This document shows positions 48,160 through 59,900 of a stretch of 64,000 nucleotides of DNA, piece after piece (position 1 is the first letter of the stretch; each line of letters starts with the position of its first letter). Source of the stretch: Bostrychus sinensis (taxonomy: Eukaryota; Chordata; Actinopteri; Gobiiformes; Eleotridae). The stretch is from contig CM036243.1 of assembly GCA_020698575.1 (NCBI GenBank), positions 17,318,903 through 17,382,902 of the forward strand. Reading direction: 5' to 3'. Made by a program: the position numbers and the translations under genes. A model generated the notes under the pieces. It searched no databases. It worked only from the letters and a program-made list of their open reading frames with translations, and was not told the DNA's origin.

Positions 48160-48650
48160 GGGGTTGTTAATGCGCCGTTTAGCCTCTAACGTCCGTGTAT
48201 TTCTAGAAATCTGCTGAAAATGTCTTAATATGTGTAAATGTATAGGTTATGGGAAAACAGCCCCACACGTGCTAGTGCCTGTTTCTGGTGCAGTAACGCG
48301 CTTTCGCCACAGAGAGGCAGTGTCTGTGTTCCTATGAAGCTCTGGAAACGTGCCATGGCTTGCACACCTCTTAGCTGGAAGTGCACGGTAAGTGGTCGAA
48401 AAGGATTAAAATGGTTTTGGATTCTCAGATCTGGACCTGACGTTGAGTGAAGGGTTTGCACAAGGGAGTCGGTAAAACGAACTGTTCATTGGTGAAGATG
48501 AAGACACAACAATCCAGGAGGTGGCGCTAATGTTCTGTTTTTGAGCATCAACCGCCATAAAATCTTGACAGAAGAAGAAGAGAAAGTCGTCTAATCTTCA
48601 ATAAAGGTCTGTCTACAGAGCGCACGTCTAAAATATCCACACGCAAGTAA
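48160..48650 (+). other. CpG-containing block, possible non-coding transcript start
   Basis: GC and CpG content exceed the surroundings ('gtaacgcgctttcgccac'). A good donor, TGCACG|GTAAGTGG, lies at about 48388. Downstream 'caaccgccataaaatc' then GAAGAAGAAGA is a phrase common upstream of fish transcripts. No protein function is recognisable. Confidence 0.3.
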
Positions 48651-49611
48651 AGGCTAAGCAATAAACAAACTGTAAACTGTAGTAATATATACAGTGTGTT
48701 TTCTTGAGTGAACGTAGTACTAGTATGTGCTTTCAAAAATACTTAAGTAATAAAAGTACTACAACAACATTTTTTCCACCATGTATTTCAAATGAGTTCA
48801 GTCAAGAATTTTGGGTACATTTTCAACTATATTCAAGTCACAAATTTGCAGCTCCAAAAATATGAATAAAATACATTTTCATACATTTTTAATCCTACGA
48901 GAAGTCGGACTCATTTTAGTGGAAATGTGGGGCTCAACTTATAAAACTATAACAGATAAGATTATTCTACAGCAAAAACGAGCCATACGTACAGTGTTAT
49001 AAATAAGGCTGGGTATTATGATCATAATCAATTAAGTTTAATTTAGTTTATTATAGAATCATCCAAATAATGTTCAAAGAGCTTCTTTTTAATTCCTGAG
49101 AGCAAATATGAGTTGAGAGACACTGTATGTGTACATTTACTTTACAAAAAGTCTTAAAGTACAAAATTTAATTAGTAAATGATTATCTTTAGGGTGTACA
49201 TGGGACAAACCACACCCAAACAAGAAACTAAATGAACACTGGCAGTTGATGGTTTTTGGTTTTAAGATAATTTCTGTGCAGGAGTTACTTTTTCTTTTTT
49301 TAGAAATGTAGTGGAGTAGAAAGTATTATATTTATCTTTTAGATGTAGTGGAGTAAAAGTAGTAAGTTTCCCCTAAAAATACTACTCAAGTAAAGTACAT
49401 GTTCTCAAAAACTATACTTAAGTACTGTACTTTACTTTGTTACTGTCCACTTCTGAATATATACAGTACTAACTTTGCGATACAAAGCAGTCCTATAACT
49501 TTTTAGGAGTCTGATTTTTGGCCTTGCCCTAACTGCATAACTTCAATTTCTCATAGTACTATTAAAGTGTAAAATTCTGTAATGGAGAGCTGTGTTGTTG
49601 GTTATGTAAGC

Positions 49612-49617
49612 TTTATT
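49612..49617 (-). terminator. tyrp1: tyrp1 poly(A) signal candidate
   Basis: AATAAA on the minus strand, about 360 nt after the stop. A nearer AATAAA lies at about 49891-49896, so the 3' end may vary. Confidence 0.5.
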
Positions 49618-49972
49618 TTCACTATGGTACTGTACTGGTATGTTACTAAGTAGCTGTGGCAATGGTAAGAGAGTTATGTCATATGTTAAGTCAAGGAACC
49701 AACAAAACAACTTTGAGACAACATAATTGGATTTTGGATTTTGGAAGTCTGGTAAAAACATAATTTGCTGGTTTGTTAGGTGTCCCAGACAGCCTGACCT
49801 CTTGGATTCCTTCAGCGTCAGACAAAACCTCTTCCTCTAGCTTCACATTACATTTTGTCACAGTGGACTCCAGGTTCAAAACCAGTTCAGCTTTATTAGA
49901 AGAAATTTTAGGGTAATACAAAAACAGAAGTAATGCATTTAAATGTTAAGGCCTCTTTTAGAAGGCATGTGT

Positions 49973-52791
49973 TTAGACCACAGACTGTGATTTGTCTAGT
50001 CTTCTGTCATCTTCAGAGTAGCTTCGGAAAGTGTCTCCCAGAAGTGGCTCCAGGCCCTCCACTGAGCGGTAGGTCCGGGCACGCACTGCACAGGCTATCA
50101 CCCCACCCACCACTGCCATCACCAGCACCGCCGCGACAATGGCTATGGTGATGATCTCAGACACAGTGAACTCACGCACTGCATACAAGGTGAGCAAAAA
50201 AAAAAAAAGTCAAAGGTTAGTGGATATAAATGAAAATAGAGCATGTCTTGTTACTGACCTGGCCATGCTACTTCATAGGAGTAACCCAGATTTTCCGGAG
50301 CAGCTACAAACATTTCAGCATTGGTCACAGGAGGCCAGAAAGGAACCATGTTGAATCTACGGTTGTGACCAATGGGTGCATTTTCCTCAGGGTAAACTAT
50401 CTCACCTACGCAATGAGAAAATGACTGAGCCTTTTGATCCTCTGAATAAATAATGTCCATTGAAGCAGTTGGGTCACTGTGTTAAATGTAAATAAAAACA
50501 GAGTGTCACAATAAAACATAAACAATATTTCAGGTGTTGAAACTGATATATTTTACCTTTTTATGACAAATAATAGTACATTTTTAATTTTGAGGGCAGC
50601 AACACGTGTCAAAAAAAATTGGACCAGGGCAACAAAAGACTGAAAAAGCGTTTACTTTTTAAATTTTAACTACCATGAATTAAATAGATCGGCTTTATTG
50701 TCTGTCTCAGAAGGTGACAGTAATTCTCATTTGAAAAGGCTCCACAAAGTCAAGCCTTATCAAGGGTTGCATGCAATACTAAGTTCTTTCTAAAATTCTT
50801 TTTTTATACTCAGACATCTTTTTTGAGATGTATTTCTGCCATCACAGTCAAATTAATTATTCAGAAAATAAAAATATCTGAGTTTCAAAACCTGCTACGT
50901 TGTTTATGTCTATTGTAAATAAAACATGTTTTTATGAGATTTACAAACCATTGGATTTTGTTTTTTACATTTTACACAGTGTCCAAACTTTTTTAGAGTT
51001 GTGGATGTATTTACCAGGTTGGTGTCTGCTCAGCCACTCATCAAAGACGGCATCGGTGAAGGTGTGCAGCAGTACAAAGATAGGGTCGTTGGGCGAGAGG
51101 TGAGTCTGCCCGCCTGTCCCGTTAAGAAAGAGGTGAGCAAGGTTGTGGAGACTACGAATCACAGGGTCATACATCCCCTGGGGGGCACTGTAGCCTAGGA
51201 AACACAAAATAGAAAGGCATCTCATGAAAGAACTGGATTACCAAAATTAGAAAGAACAAATGTTGTAATGGAGCAAACCATATGTGCATGTGGGTGGAGT
51301 ACAGAGTGTGAGTGCAGTTTTTGGCTTCAAGATTTTGCAGTGGCTTATTTGCAAAATTAGCTGTGTTTCATGAACCATTTACTTTCCTTTTAGATATTCT
51401 TCAGATAAGCATACCTTCAATAGTGTTCCTGAAGCTCTCAGATGAGGTGGAATAGTAAGGAGGGGTGTCAAAGGTGTTCAGCTGTAGACAGTCCAAAACA
51501 TCTTTGGGCTCTGGCAGCCTCTGAACCATGGGACGGGCCACATTCCCTGCTGGATTCCTCCTGATAGGACTGGTCTCTGTATCTGTATTTTAATAATAAT
51601 GCATTTAATTTATATAGTGCTTTTCTAGAAACTCAAAACTAAGAGTCCATTCACCTCACCATCACCCAACATACCATGCCAACAACCTCTCCGATCAACA
51701 GCCCACAACTATCATGCAGACACTGGAGGAAAGGTGGGTGAAATGTCTTGCCCAAGGACACAACGGCAGCATGAACTAGGGGTAAGCAGGTTTCAACCTT
51801 CCGGTTAGTGGAGGACTTGCTCTACCTCCGGAGCTACTGTGCTGTGTTACGTGTCTGTCCTGTCTCTAATCTGGCGCTCCTCACAGTTCAAATTCCCAAA
51901 AGAACTGGAAAACGTACTTTTTATGAATAGAGTTTTTGTTTTCTCTAAAGTTTTTTGGTTAGTAGGCCACCAAGTTCATATGTAGGCCAGAGATCCCCAC
52001 TGAATATTAGGCTGTTTAGAAACGTTGTATTATTTAACCACCCTCTAATTCCACAGACTAGACTAGCTTGATCAGTCTTTAACATGACAGCGTGGCAGTT
52101 TTCACTGTTAATTATTTACTACCAGTCAACAGTAGTGAGTCGGAGCATTGTGACTGAACAGATTTTTTTTTTTTTTTTTTTTTTTGCCTTTTCCTTGCCT
52201 TCCCCCTTTTCTCCAGTACATATGCACTCACATGAGCATAAAAACAAGAGCGCTACATAGCCGAGTTCCTTGCCTTGTTTGAAGATTATTCCCCCAGATC
52301 AAAGAAACTGCAAGATTCCTGTCTTCATCATGCACAAATGAGGCACCCTCTCCCTCCCCTTCACCCATTTAAGGAGATGATGCTTGTTGATGCAGGACAT
52401 ACCAAACCTGCCATGAATCTCTAAGGGGATTAATGAGACAGATCACTCACAAGATACAGCTCACATGTTGTACTGAATTCTTGACTTCTTTTTCTGTACA
52501 AGAAATTGTTCAAAAGGAGCTCCCTCTCTTTTCACAGCAGAGCAAGAGGAGTGCTAATTATTCCAGGGAAAGTTGTATGGGTTTGAAAAGTGAGGCAAAG
52601 GTAACAATGCGGGGTTGTAATCTGGAATGGAATGAAATCCGATCCTTGTTAAACTAATCGCCTGAAGCTGGCCTTATTACAGTATTTCACTAAGTCGTCT
52701 TATTTCATTGTAAACTGTCTGGCATCTATTAGAGTTTCATTGTCTAAAGATGCAGAGGTCAGTAAGACACAATATATCACAAATGTATTGT

Positions 52792-52845
<54 letters not shown>

Positions 52846-55385
52846 CTTTATTGATCCCAAAAGAGAATGCAAGTATTATCGCAATATTGTTTTCTTTCCT
52901 ATCACAATATTCAACTTAGGTATGGTATATTGCATGTTTGTCTAATTTTGTGCAGACCTACATTTAAGAAGTCGAGTTGCTTCAAACAAACTGTAGAAAT
53001 CACAGGCCATTTTCAATGCAGCACAACAGCTGTGAGGTTTTATTTATAGCAGCTTATGTTCTACATGCTCTCTTTATGAGCTCTTTGCCCTCTTTTCTGA
53101 TGCAGCTGAGACAAAGTTGTACATCAGCAGCCCTCCTCTCTTTTATGGCAAATTATAGTGCATATTTCTTTGTCCTTACTGTTGCAGATGGTGCCTAGCG
53201 TGTCGTAGTCGTCCACACTCTCGCAGATGACCCTCCACTGGGAGAAGACCGAGTTGGCACTTATGCCGTTTACATCGAAGCTGCTCCTTGCACCCATTAA
53301 GTCGTCAGTACAGATGTCACATTCACTGCCACCGATTGCAAAGTTCCAGTACGGCAGGGCAAAGGTGGGGTCACCCAGCATATCCTGAAATGAAACGAAA
53401 AACCTAGATTTTCCCATCATTATTTTCTGTACTAAACATATAGCCTCTATTAGATAGATAGTACTGTGCAAAGGTTTTTGTAAAAGTTTTAGTGGAAAAA
53501 ATAAATAGAGAATTTTACTTTATTTTAATTCGATCCAGATCACTGTTTAGATCCAGGAGTGCTTTAAGGGATTCGTTACTATTTTGAGATATGGAGGGAA
53601 GAAAACAAATGAGTTTTAGTTGATTCTTTACCATTGTGAGATATGAAGGTTGCACCAGAAGATTGCAGAGTTTAAGTCCAGGTCTGGGCACTATATCTTT
53701 ACCATTGGGACATAGGACCAATGCCTTGGCAGAGGTCTACAATCTCCAAGCTTTGATTTTAATTTTTTTGTTCATAGCCTTTCTTAAAAATCTTTCGTTA
53801 AGAGTTTTGCTCAGATATGTGTTTTAGTCATTTCTGTCTGCTTTCAGTGTGTCCTTTTTGTCAAGCTGTTTTTCCATCCTCCCCTCATTATTCCACCACC
53901 CATCCTTATCTTTATTTTACTCTATCACTGTTTTGCTCTTGAATCTATATATATATATCTAGTGTCCTCTCACACACCTGCATGTCTCTCTCCAGCTGCA
54001 TCAGATGAAAGCGGTGCCATGTGACAAAGCCCGGGCCCTCATGGGAGAAGTCTACACCCCCGAAGCTGGCCTGGCCTGCCCCCAGGTATGTCTTGCTTAC
54101 AGAGTAGTAGTGTGTCCATACAAAGTAATTGTAGATGGTGATGTTTTCAAACTGAGGGGTGTTGCCATCAGGTCCAAACACCTCCTGGTACCTAACAATG
54201 CAAATCAGGACACATGCATTTATGTAAAACAGGATTGTTTGTTGATATAGTGAATTTCATGGATGATTGTAACATATTGAAGTACATGATAGCATTTCCC
54301 TAGCAAAAATTAAATATTATTTGTGTTTTCATGTATGTTTTATTATACATTTAAAGCATTTTATAGCAAGCTAGTAATTCGTTCTGGTTCCAATAAATGC
54401 AGATGGTTGTGTCAGGAAGGGCATCCGGCATAAAACCTATGCCATAGAGATGTAAATAAGGAGGAAAATTTGCTGTTGCAATTCCAGAATGGAAAAGCTA
54501 AAAAGAAAGAAGGACATACATTTAAATAATACTGGTTCCATTTGCAAGCTTAGACTGAAATCTTTTGGAATTTCGTACCCTTCTACACATGCATTTATAC
54601 ACACCATTGGGTCACCTATAGCTGTATTTCTGCTATTAATAGCAGATTTGCAGAATGCAGGTCTGGCAACACTAAGCTGCCACACACCACTAGAATGTAA
54701 TCCAGTTAATTAACTCAGAACTCAAAATGTTATAAATTGACATGTTTATGTACCTTCTTGTACAGATGACGAGGTCTGGGTGAACAGTTCTTTTTGCTTG
54801 ATCCAAAGCATTCACAAACGCTTGTTTCTCAGTTGCACTCATCTGCATTATGTTTCTTCTTACTGGAGAATGAAGTAATTAAAAATTGAAATAGACATTT
54901 TTTTCACCAGTTAATCTTGGCTGATGTTTGTTCTCATGTTCCAGGCCCAGTGAGACACCGAGAACTATAAAGGGATGAGACAGATAAACACAGTTAAAGG
55001 GATTCTGTGATGAAGGTGGATTCTTACCCACAGAGACTCTCTGATCACAGTTAGGTCCACTCAAGCCATGCCGACAGCGCCCACAGTTGTAGCCACTGAA
55101 ATTGCCATTGCATTGGCAGGTGCGATTGAAAAATCTCAGCGGCCACCTCTCTCTGTCATCCCGTCCTGAGTAAGGGTACTGAGGTCCGTGACGCCTGCTG
55201 TCAGCTGCTATGGACACACACTGGCCTCTCCCTGTGCTGGAGCCACACTCATCCCCTGTCTGTCCTGTAGGCGACGGACAGCACTGACCGCTCCTCAGCC
55301 CCTCCGGAGTCACACACTCCCGGGGGAACTGGGCCAACGCTAAGGTGGCACACAGGGTTAGCGCCAAGAGACCTGCTCTCCACAT
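49973..55385 (-). CDS. tyrp1: tyrosinase-related protein 1, eight coding exons
   Basis: Type I melanosome membrane protein of eumelanin synthesis, with a tyrosinase-type di-metal fold; mammalian TYRP1 stabilises tyrosinase and has been linked to DHICA oxidation. Minus-strand exons: 55385-55028, 54862-54754, 54191-53978, 53384-53180, 51582-51415, 51194-51015, 50405-50259, 50178-49973; phases agree and give 528 codons plus stop. The signal peptide is residues 1-18, before QFPREC. The Cys-rich region contains GSSTGRGQC and RFFNRTCQCNGNFSGYNCG. Metal-site A histidines are 183, 206 and 215; site B histidines are 368, 372 and 395. The transmembrane helix is about 469-492. The tail has a dileucine sorting motif (EGLEPLLGD) and ends QSVV as in human TYRP1. 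The ATG at 55385 is preferred; an in-frame upstream codon at 55400 is GTG. Confidence 0.97.
50480..51005. repeat. dispersed fish repeat in tyrp1 intron
   Basis: It contains 'gcaacacgtgtcaaaaa' and 'ggcaacaaaagactgaaaa' and ends 'cagtgtccaaacttt'. The piece at 32755-32835 is from the opposite end of the same family. Confidence 0.6.
51590..51845 (-). repeat. tRNA-derived SINE in tyrp1 intron
   Basis: On the minus strand its 5' end reads 'gtagctccggaggtagagc' (A-box-like) and 'ggttgaaacc' (B-box-like). It then contains 'ccttgggcaag' and ends with the 'tatataaat' type tail. It is not a functional tRNA gene. Confidence 0.65.
52162..52186. repeat. poly-T tract in tyrp1 intron
   Basis: An uninterrupted T run on the + strand. 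The rest of this intron (51583-53179) has no exon that I can support. Confidence 0.9.
52792..52870. repeat. GATA microsatellite with retroelement-like flank
   Basis: (GATA)n at 52792-52844 runs into 'actttattgatccc', a phrase typical of the 3' ends of fish retroelements. Confidence 0.9.
53463..53822. mobile_element. element with 'tgtgcaaag' ends, copy 2
   Basis: The left end is 'gtactgtgcaaaggttttt' and the right end 'gttaagagttttgctca'. The centre has 'gtttaagtccaggtctggg' and 'tgccttggcagaggtct'. It shares its layout with 22672-23043; part of the centre also recurs at 60510-60545. Confidence 0.55.
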
Positions 55386-56020
55386 ACTACCACAAAGCAC
55401 AGGGGAGAAATAGGAAGAATTTCAGAAATAATCCTTGAGTTAGAATAGGCAGCAGTGCAATATAGGTTAGCATAGAGGCAAAAACCACAAAGAGAATAGC
55501 AAGTGTAAGGAAAAGTAAGTCACTTTGTGTTTCATGTTAAAGCTGATTGTTTTATCATTACTCCAGACATTTTTTCATTCCCCTCCAGGCAGCAGCAGTC
55601 GATATTCATAATTCACAGAGCCATTAGCTTTCAACTCATACAAGTGGAGAGATGCCTTCACCATTAGAGAGAGAGATGATATGCTTTAGCAAGGATTTTG
55701 AAGAAGGATTTGCTTGTCCTTTGAGCATATACGTAATTGACTGAAAAAGTAAGTAGTTATATGTCTGATGCAATTATTGTAGTAAGACAAGAAAGACAAC
55801 CAGCTGAGAAAGTAACAATTTTGAATTAGTTGTGAAAGAAAAAAGTAGCAAATGTAGCTTCAGGTAAACTGTTATTAGGGTGTTAGCATTATTATATCTT
55901 AAATTTCCCTACCTCTGACAGTGCATGCTGCTTCTCTCTCTGTCTTACAGAATTGTAGCCCCCCAAGAGTCAGCCCATTGCACTCTCCTGGCTTAAATAG
56001 CTACGGAGCGCATGACCAAA
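55386..56020 (-). promoter_or_regulatory. tyrp1: tyrp1 promoter, 5' UTR exon and UTR intron candidates
   Basis: On the minus strand a TATA-like TATTTAAG lies at 55999-55992. A degenerate M-box, GGTCATGCGCT, lies just upstream at 56017-56007 (9 of 11 positions match AGTCATGTGCT). A transcript starting near 55968 would reach a donor CAGAG|GTAGGG ending at 55913 and could splice to an acceptor TGGTAG just before the ATG at 55385. Family knowledge: Mitf acts through M-boxes in TYRP1 promoters. Confidence 0.45.
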
Positions 56021-56221
56021 CCTTACTGGAGCTTGTATAACCACACACATCACAGTTCACACAGTACTCAACAATACACTTGAGGCTTCAAGTTCTTTCT
56101 TAAAAACTCATTCTCTCATTTCTCTTGTGATATTCCCAAAAATAACACAAATGTGATACCCCTACTATAAAACACAACTATGTTTAGACAGCCTTATAAT
56201 TATAAGAATTTAAATTGAAAA

Positions 56222-56559
56222 TATACAGGTGCACATCAATATATTTGAATATTGTGGAAAAATACATTTCAGTAGTTATTCGGGTTAAATGTTATATAGT
56301 TTCAGTACACAGTGAAATATTTCAAGCATTTATTTTCTTTGTGATGATTATGGCTTACAGTTAATAAAAAAGAAATTTCAGTATCTCATAAAATTAGAAC
56401 ATTACAGAATATTATATATTATTTGTATTAATCATCACAATTCATATTGAAGTATTTCACTCTGTGCAGTGAATCTGTAAAATAAATGTTTCACTTGAAT
56501 TCAGCTGAAATGATTTCATTTTTCCACAATATTCAAATTTATTGAGATGTGCCTGTATA
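56222..56559. mobile_element. MITE with about 40-bp terminal inverted repeats
   Basis: The left end is 'tatacaggtgcacatcaata' and the right end 'tattgagatgtgcctgtata', followed inward on both sides by 'tttgaatattgtgg' or its complement. No coding sequence is present. A diverged relative lies at 39578-39845. Confidence 0.8.
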
Positions 56560-56599
56560 TGAAGATAATGGATAAATAAAATAGAGACGACTCACATTT

Positions 56600-56605
56600 T
56601 TTATT
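56600..56605 (-). terminator. poly(A) signal candidate of the acidic membrane gene
   Basis: AATAAA on the minus strand, about 320 nt after the stop codon at 56921. Confidence 0.45.
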
Positions 56606-56920
56606 TCAGTTTTGGCACAAGACAAGACTTGGTAACACAAAAAAAATGAAAACAGTTTAATTTTTAAAATTGTTCCTGAATCAATTTTACAGAAATGGCA
56701 CTTCTCTTTCATTCACACATCCACACCTGTTAATGCAAGTTTACACAAACACATATATACAAACACCAAGAACATATAAGAAGATGATACATAGTCTTTT
56801 TGACATTAACAGTACCAAGGAGGTGTATTTTGCATTTGACAAATTGGCATATTTCAATGATTAAATTGTAATTGGTGTAGGACCAAACAGTGGCATTTTA
56901 CACTATACTGGGTCAGGCCT

Positions 56921-59900
56921 TTAGAGTGCAGACGTCCTGCGGTCTTGTGAGGGTTCTGGTTCAGCTGTGTTGTTAGGTGTGTCCTCCACAGAGCTGGGCT
57001 GGAGCTCTGACATGGGTATCACCTGTGCCCCTTCTTGTTGCTCTTTGTTCTGAAGCAGTGTCGAAGCCATATTGGAAGGGTCTAATATCGCTGTCCTATA
57101 AGAGAAAGAGAACAGTCATTATTTAAGTAATTTCAGTGTTTGCAGGGTTTTGGAATATTAATTTGGTTTAGGTTTCACACCGGTTGCTCTTCAAGATGCA
57201 ACCCTCTTGATTTATGTGGGCCTGGGACCGACACAGAGTACACTGGCTTGTGACCCCTTGTATCTGGATTAAGCCCAGGACAAAATATATATGTGCCTGT
57301 ATCTTTTGTGCTAGAATTCAGACAAGAGCTTGTGACTTTATCATGGCATTTCTTTATATCCCTTAAGACAATCATATTTAGCATGTTGTCAAGAATATTG
57401 TCAGAATACAAACATGATCATTTTGGGTTACTTCAGAGTTCATTTTATGGACATATTAATTATAAAATAAATTACCATAACAATAGACTGGAGTTTAATG
57501 GCTCAATGTTAAATGCAAAACCTTGCTCCTACAAGCTCTGTTTCTTTCATGTCTTCCATGCCAGGTGTTGAAAGGAGAAAGTCTTTGAGGTTATGACAAA
57601 CGTGGATATAAATAGATCTCGTGACATTATTGACAAATTGCAGGTAACGGTGTCCTGTGTGCGTTCTCCATTTGTTTAGTGATGGCATCACCTCATGGGA
57701 ACACAGCCATCTTAAGTAAACTCCAGATGTTTAATGTCATTTGGGTGCCATATTGTGTGAAGAATTCTGCTGCTACACATAAAGCTAAAAAGTCCTGCCA
57801 AATCCTGTTCCGGAGGCAATGTCGTAAAAACGTCACACTGTTGCATCTACTATAATATATGTCTTTTGTATTTATATTCCTGAAATGAATGCATTCTGTG
57901 GACAACAAGTTTGTTTTGTGCTGTAGTGCACCACCCAACTCCATAAATGCCTATGTCCCATATTGTATTTTCATCAGGCTTATCTCTTTACTTCCACTTC
58001 ACCTACACTCAGTCTGTTTGCTTTGCACTTTGGCTTCTGGCACCCATGCATGTACAAGGAAGTGCACTTTGCTGCACGCGTTGCTGATGTTATTCTCGAA
58101 ATTGGACTCTGATTATGGCTTTTGTTAGTTGTTGGTGGTTTGTGAGCATTTTCCTTCTCAAATGACTTGATTGTCAGTGTTTCTCAAAAGTCTCTTTAAC
58201 AAGGACACATTTCCTCTCCTGTTAAATAATTCAGTGTTGCTTTGTTATCATCTGTGCCAGTCGTGCATCAGATTTGCTGTTGCTCTCTTTAACAGCAGAC
58301 ATGTTTGTAGACACATTTTCTTTCCTTTTTTTGTTCATCTGTTACGCACATACACACTGTCAGATGGCCATGCACCGTCCTCTGTAGCTTATTATTGATC
58401 CAAGGCGGTTGGTGTGATTAGGAGATATAACAGCCTTACCCAGTAATGCCTGGGTTCATAGGACTCACACTCATGTGACACACTGAGCACATAGCTTACA
58501 GCCAAGACGGAATCAGCTGAGAAGCACACAACTGGTGCCTTCTGTAAAATACCAGTTTTCAGGTCAGTGCACCACACTCGCCTTGGAATTGTGTGTCTGA
58601 CATCCGGCTGGTGTTAGTAACAAGTAGACTGTAATTGTGAAAAGCACTTTAGTAGAGGCAGAAAATCAGACTCCCAGAGTGAATGTGGGGGTTCAACAAA
58701 GAGAATGAGCAGATTGGCACTTTTACTACCAAGTGAGAGGCTATGTGCCTTAGGAGTAAGACCTTGAAATAGTTTGAATCCAGAAAGACTGCTGCTGGTA
58801 TTAGTGCCAATTAAATTTAATAACGTCATCCTGGCATGAACTGCGATATAGGCAGTAAGATGATATATTCTTTCTTACATAGTGCAAGACAATCATTTAT
58901 TAGTCGTCATTATTATTTTATGTATGCTTTTTTTTAAAGCCTTTCAAAAATACTACTCCTTTAGGATATAAGGTGGTTTAAGCTGTGATCATATGGAGGC
59001 AAGGTACTAATAGTGTCAAACCAAATAAATAGTGTATAGAATATAAGTCTATAAGCCTTTTTCATATACACACTTAAAGCAAGACTATGTTACTCTATAT
59101 CTCAAAATATGGAGCCCCAAACTCATATAATATAATATCCTGAAATTAATTTAAATACTTTCTCACAAAGTGCATCTTTTTTGAAAGATATTTCACAATG
59201 TAACTGAGTGGCACAGCATGCTACCATCTTACAAGAACACAGATCTCACCAGGCTGCAACACAAAATTTGATCCAAAATTAAATCTACCCAATGTAAATT
59301 TGGAACATTTTTTTTTTTTATTAATTCTTTAGTTGGTGTACATCCAGAAAAGTAGTAGAAAATGTAGCTTTATAAAGCAGTAGAGGTTTTGTCCAGGACC
59401 AGGTAAATGAAGTGCTTAAAAATGTGTTTTCCAAATGTTAACATACTGTTGAGTGTCTCCATTTCCAGCAGGTAGCGTGTCATCATTGTATTCCCCTCCC
59501 GTAGTTGCTTCTGGTTCAACACAGCCCTCTTCACATGCTCGCTGCTGGCCTGAGCTGCTGCACACATAGAGACATAATGTAATATTACCATCTCTTCTTA
59601 ATACTAGCACCTACAAAAATAAGAGCATGTTAAATAACTAAAGGTGCAATGATTGAATAGTGAATGAAAAGTTCATATGTTTGTGTATTTATAGGACAAC
59701 AATGAGCCAATGCTCAGAGGACTCCTTAGCTGCAGCTTGGGCAACATCAGAAGCAATTATACCATCACTGCTGTAAGTCCCATCTGTGGTTGTAAATGCT
59801 GTTGGTATAACAGCTAGCAATCAGATGGCTTAATTCAGCTGTTTCCAAAAAAGATACAGAATGGTACAGAGTGCAGACAGTATTGCTTTACTTCTCCACA

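Larger units (their letters stand above)
46546..49594. other. intergenic between convergent mpdz and tyrp1
   Basis: It holds the inverted copy of the unassigned repeat at 47491-48033, a CpG-containing block at 48160-48650, and 'aagtact'-type fragments at 48700-48790 and 49310-49460. No LURAP1L-like coding sequence was seen. Confidence 0.65.

Noticed and set aside
55386..55400. Longer tyrp1 start at 55400
   Set aside because: The codon at 55400 is GTG. The ATG at 55385 gives a normal signal peptide, and an acceptor TGGTAG lies directly before it.
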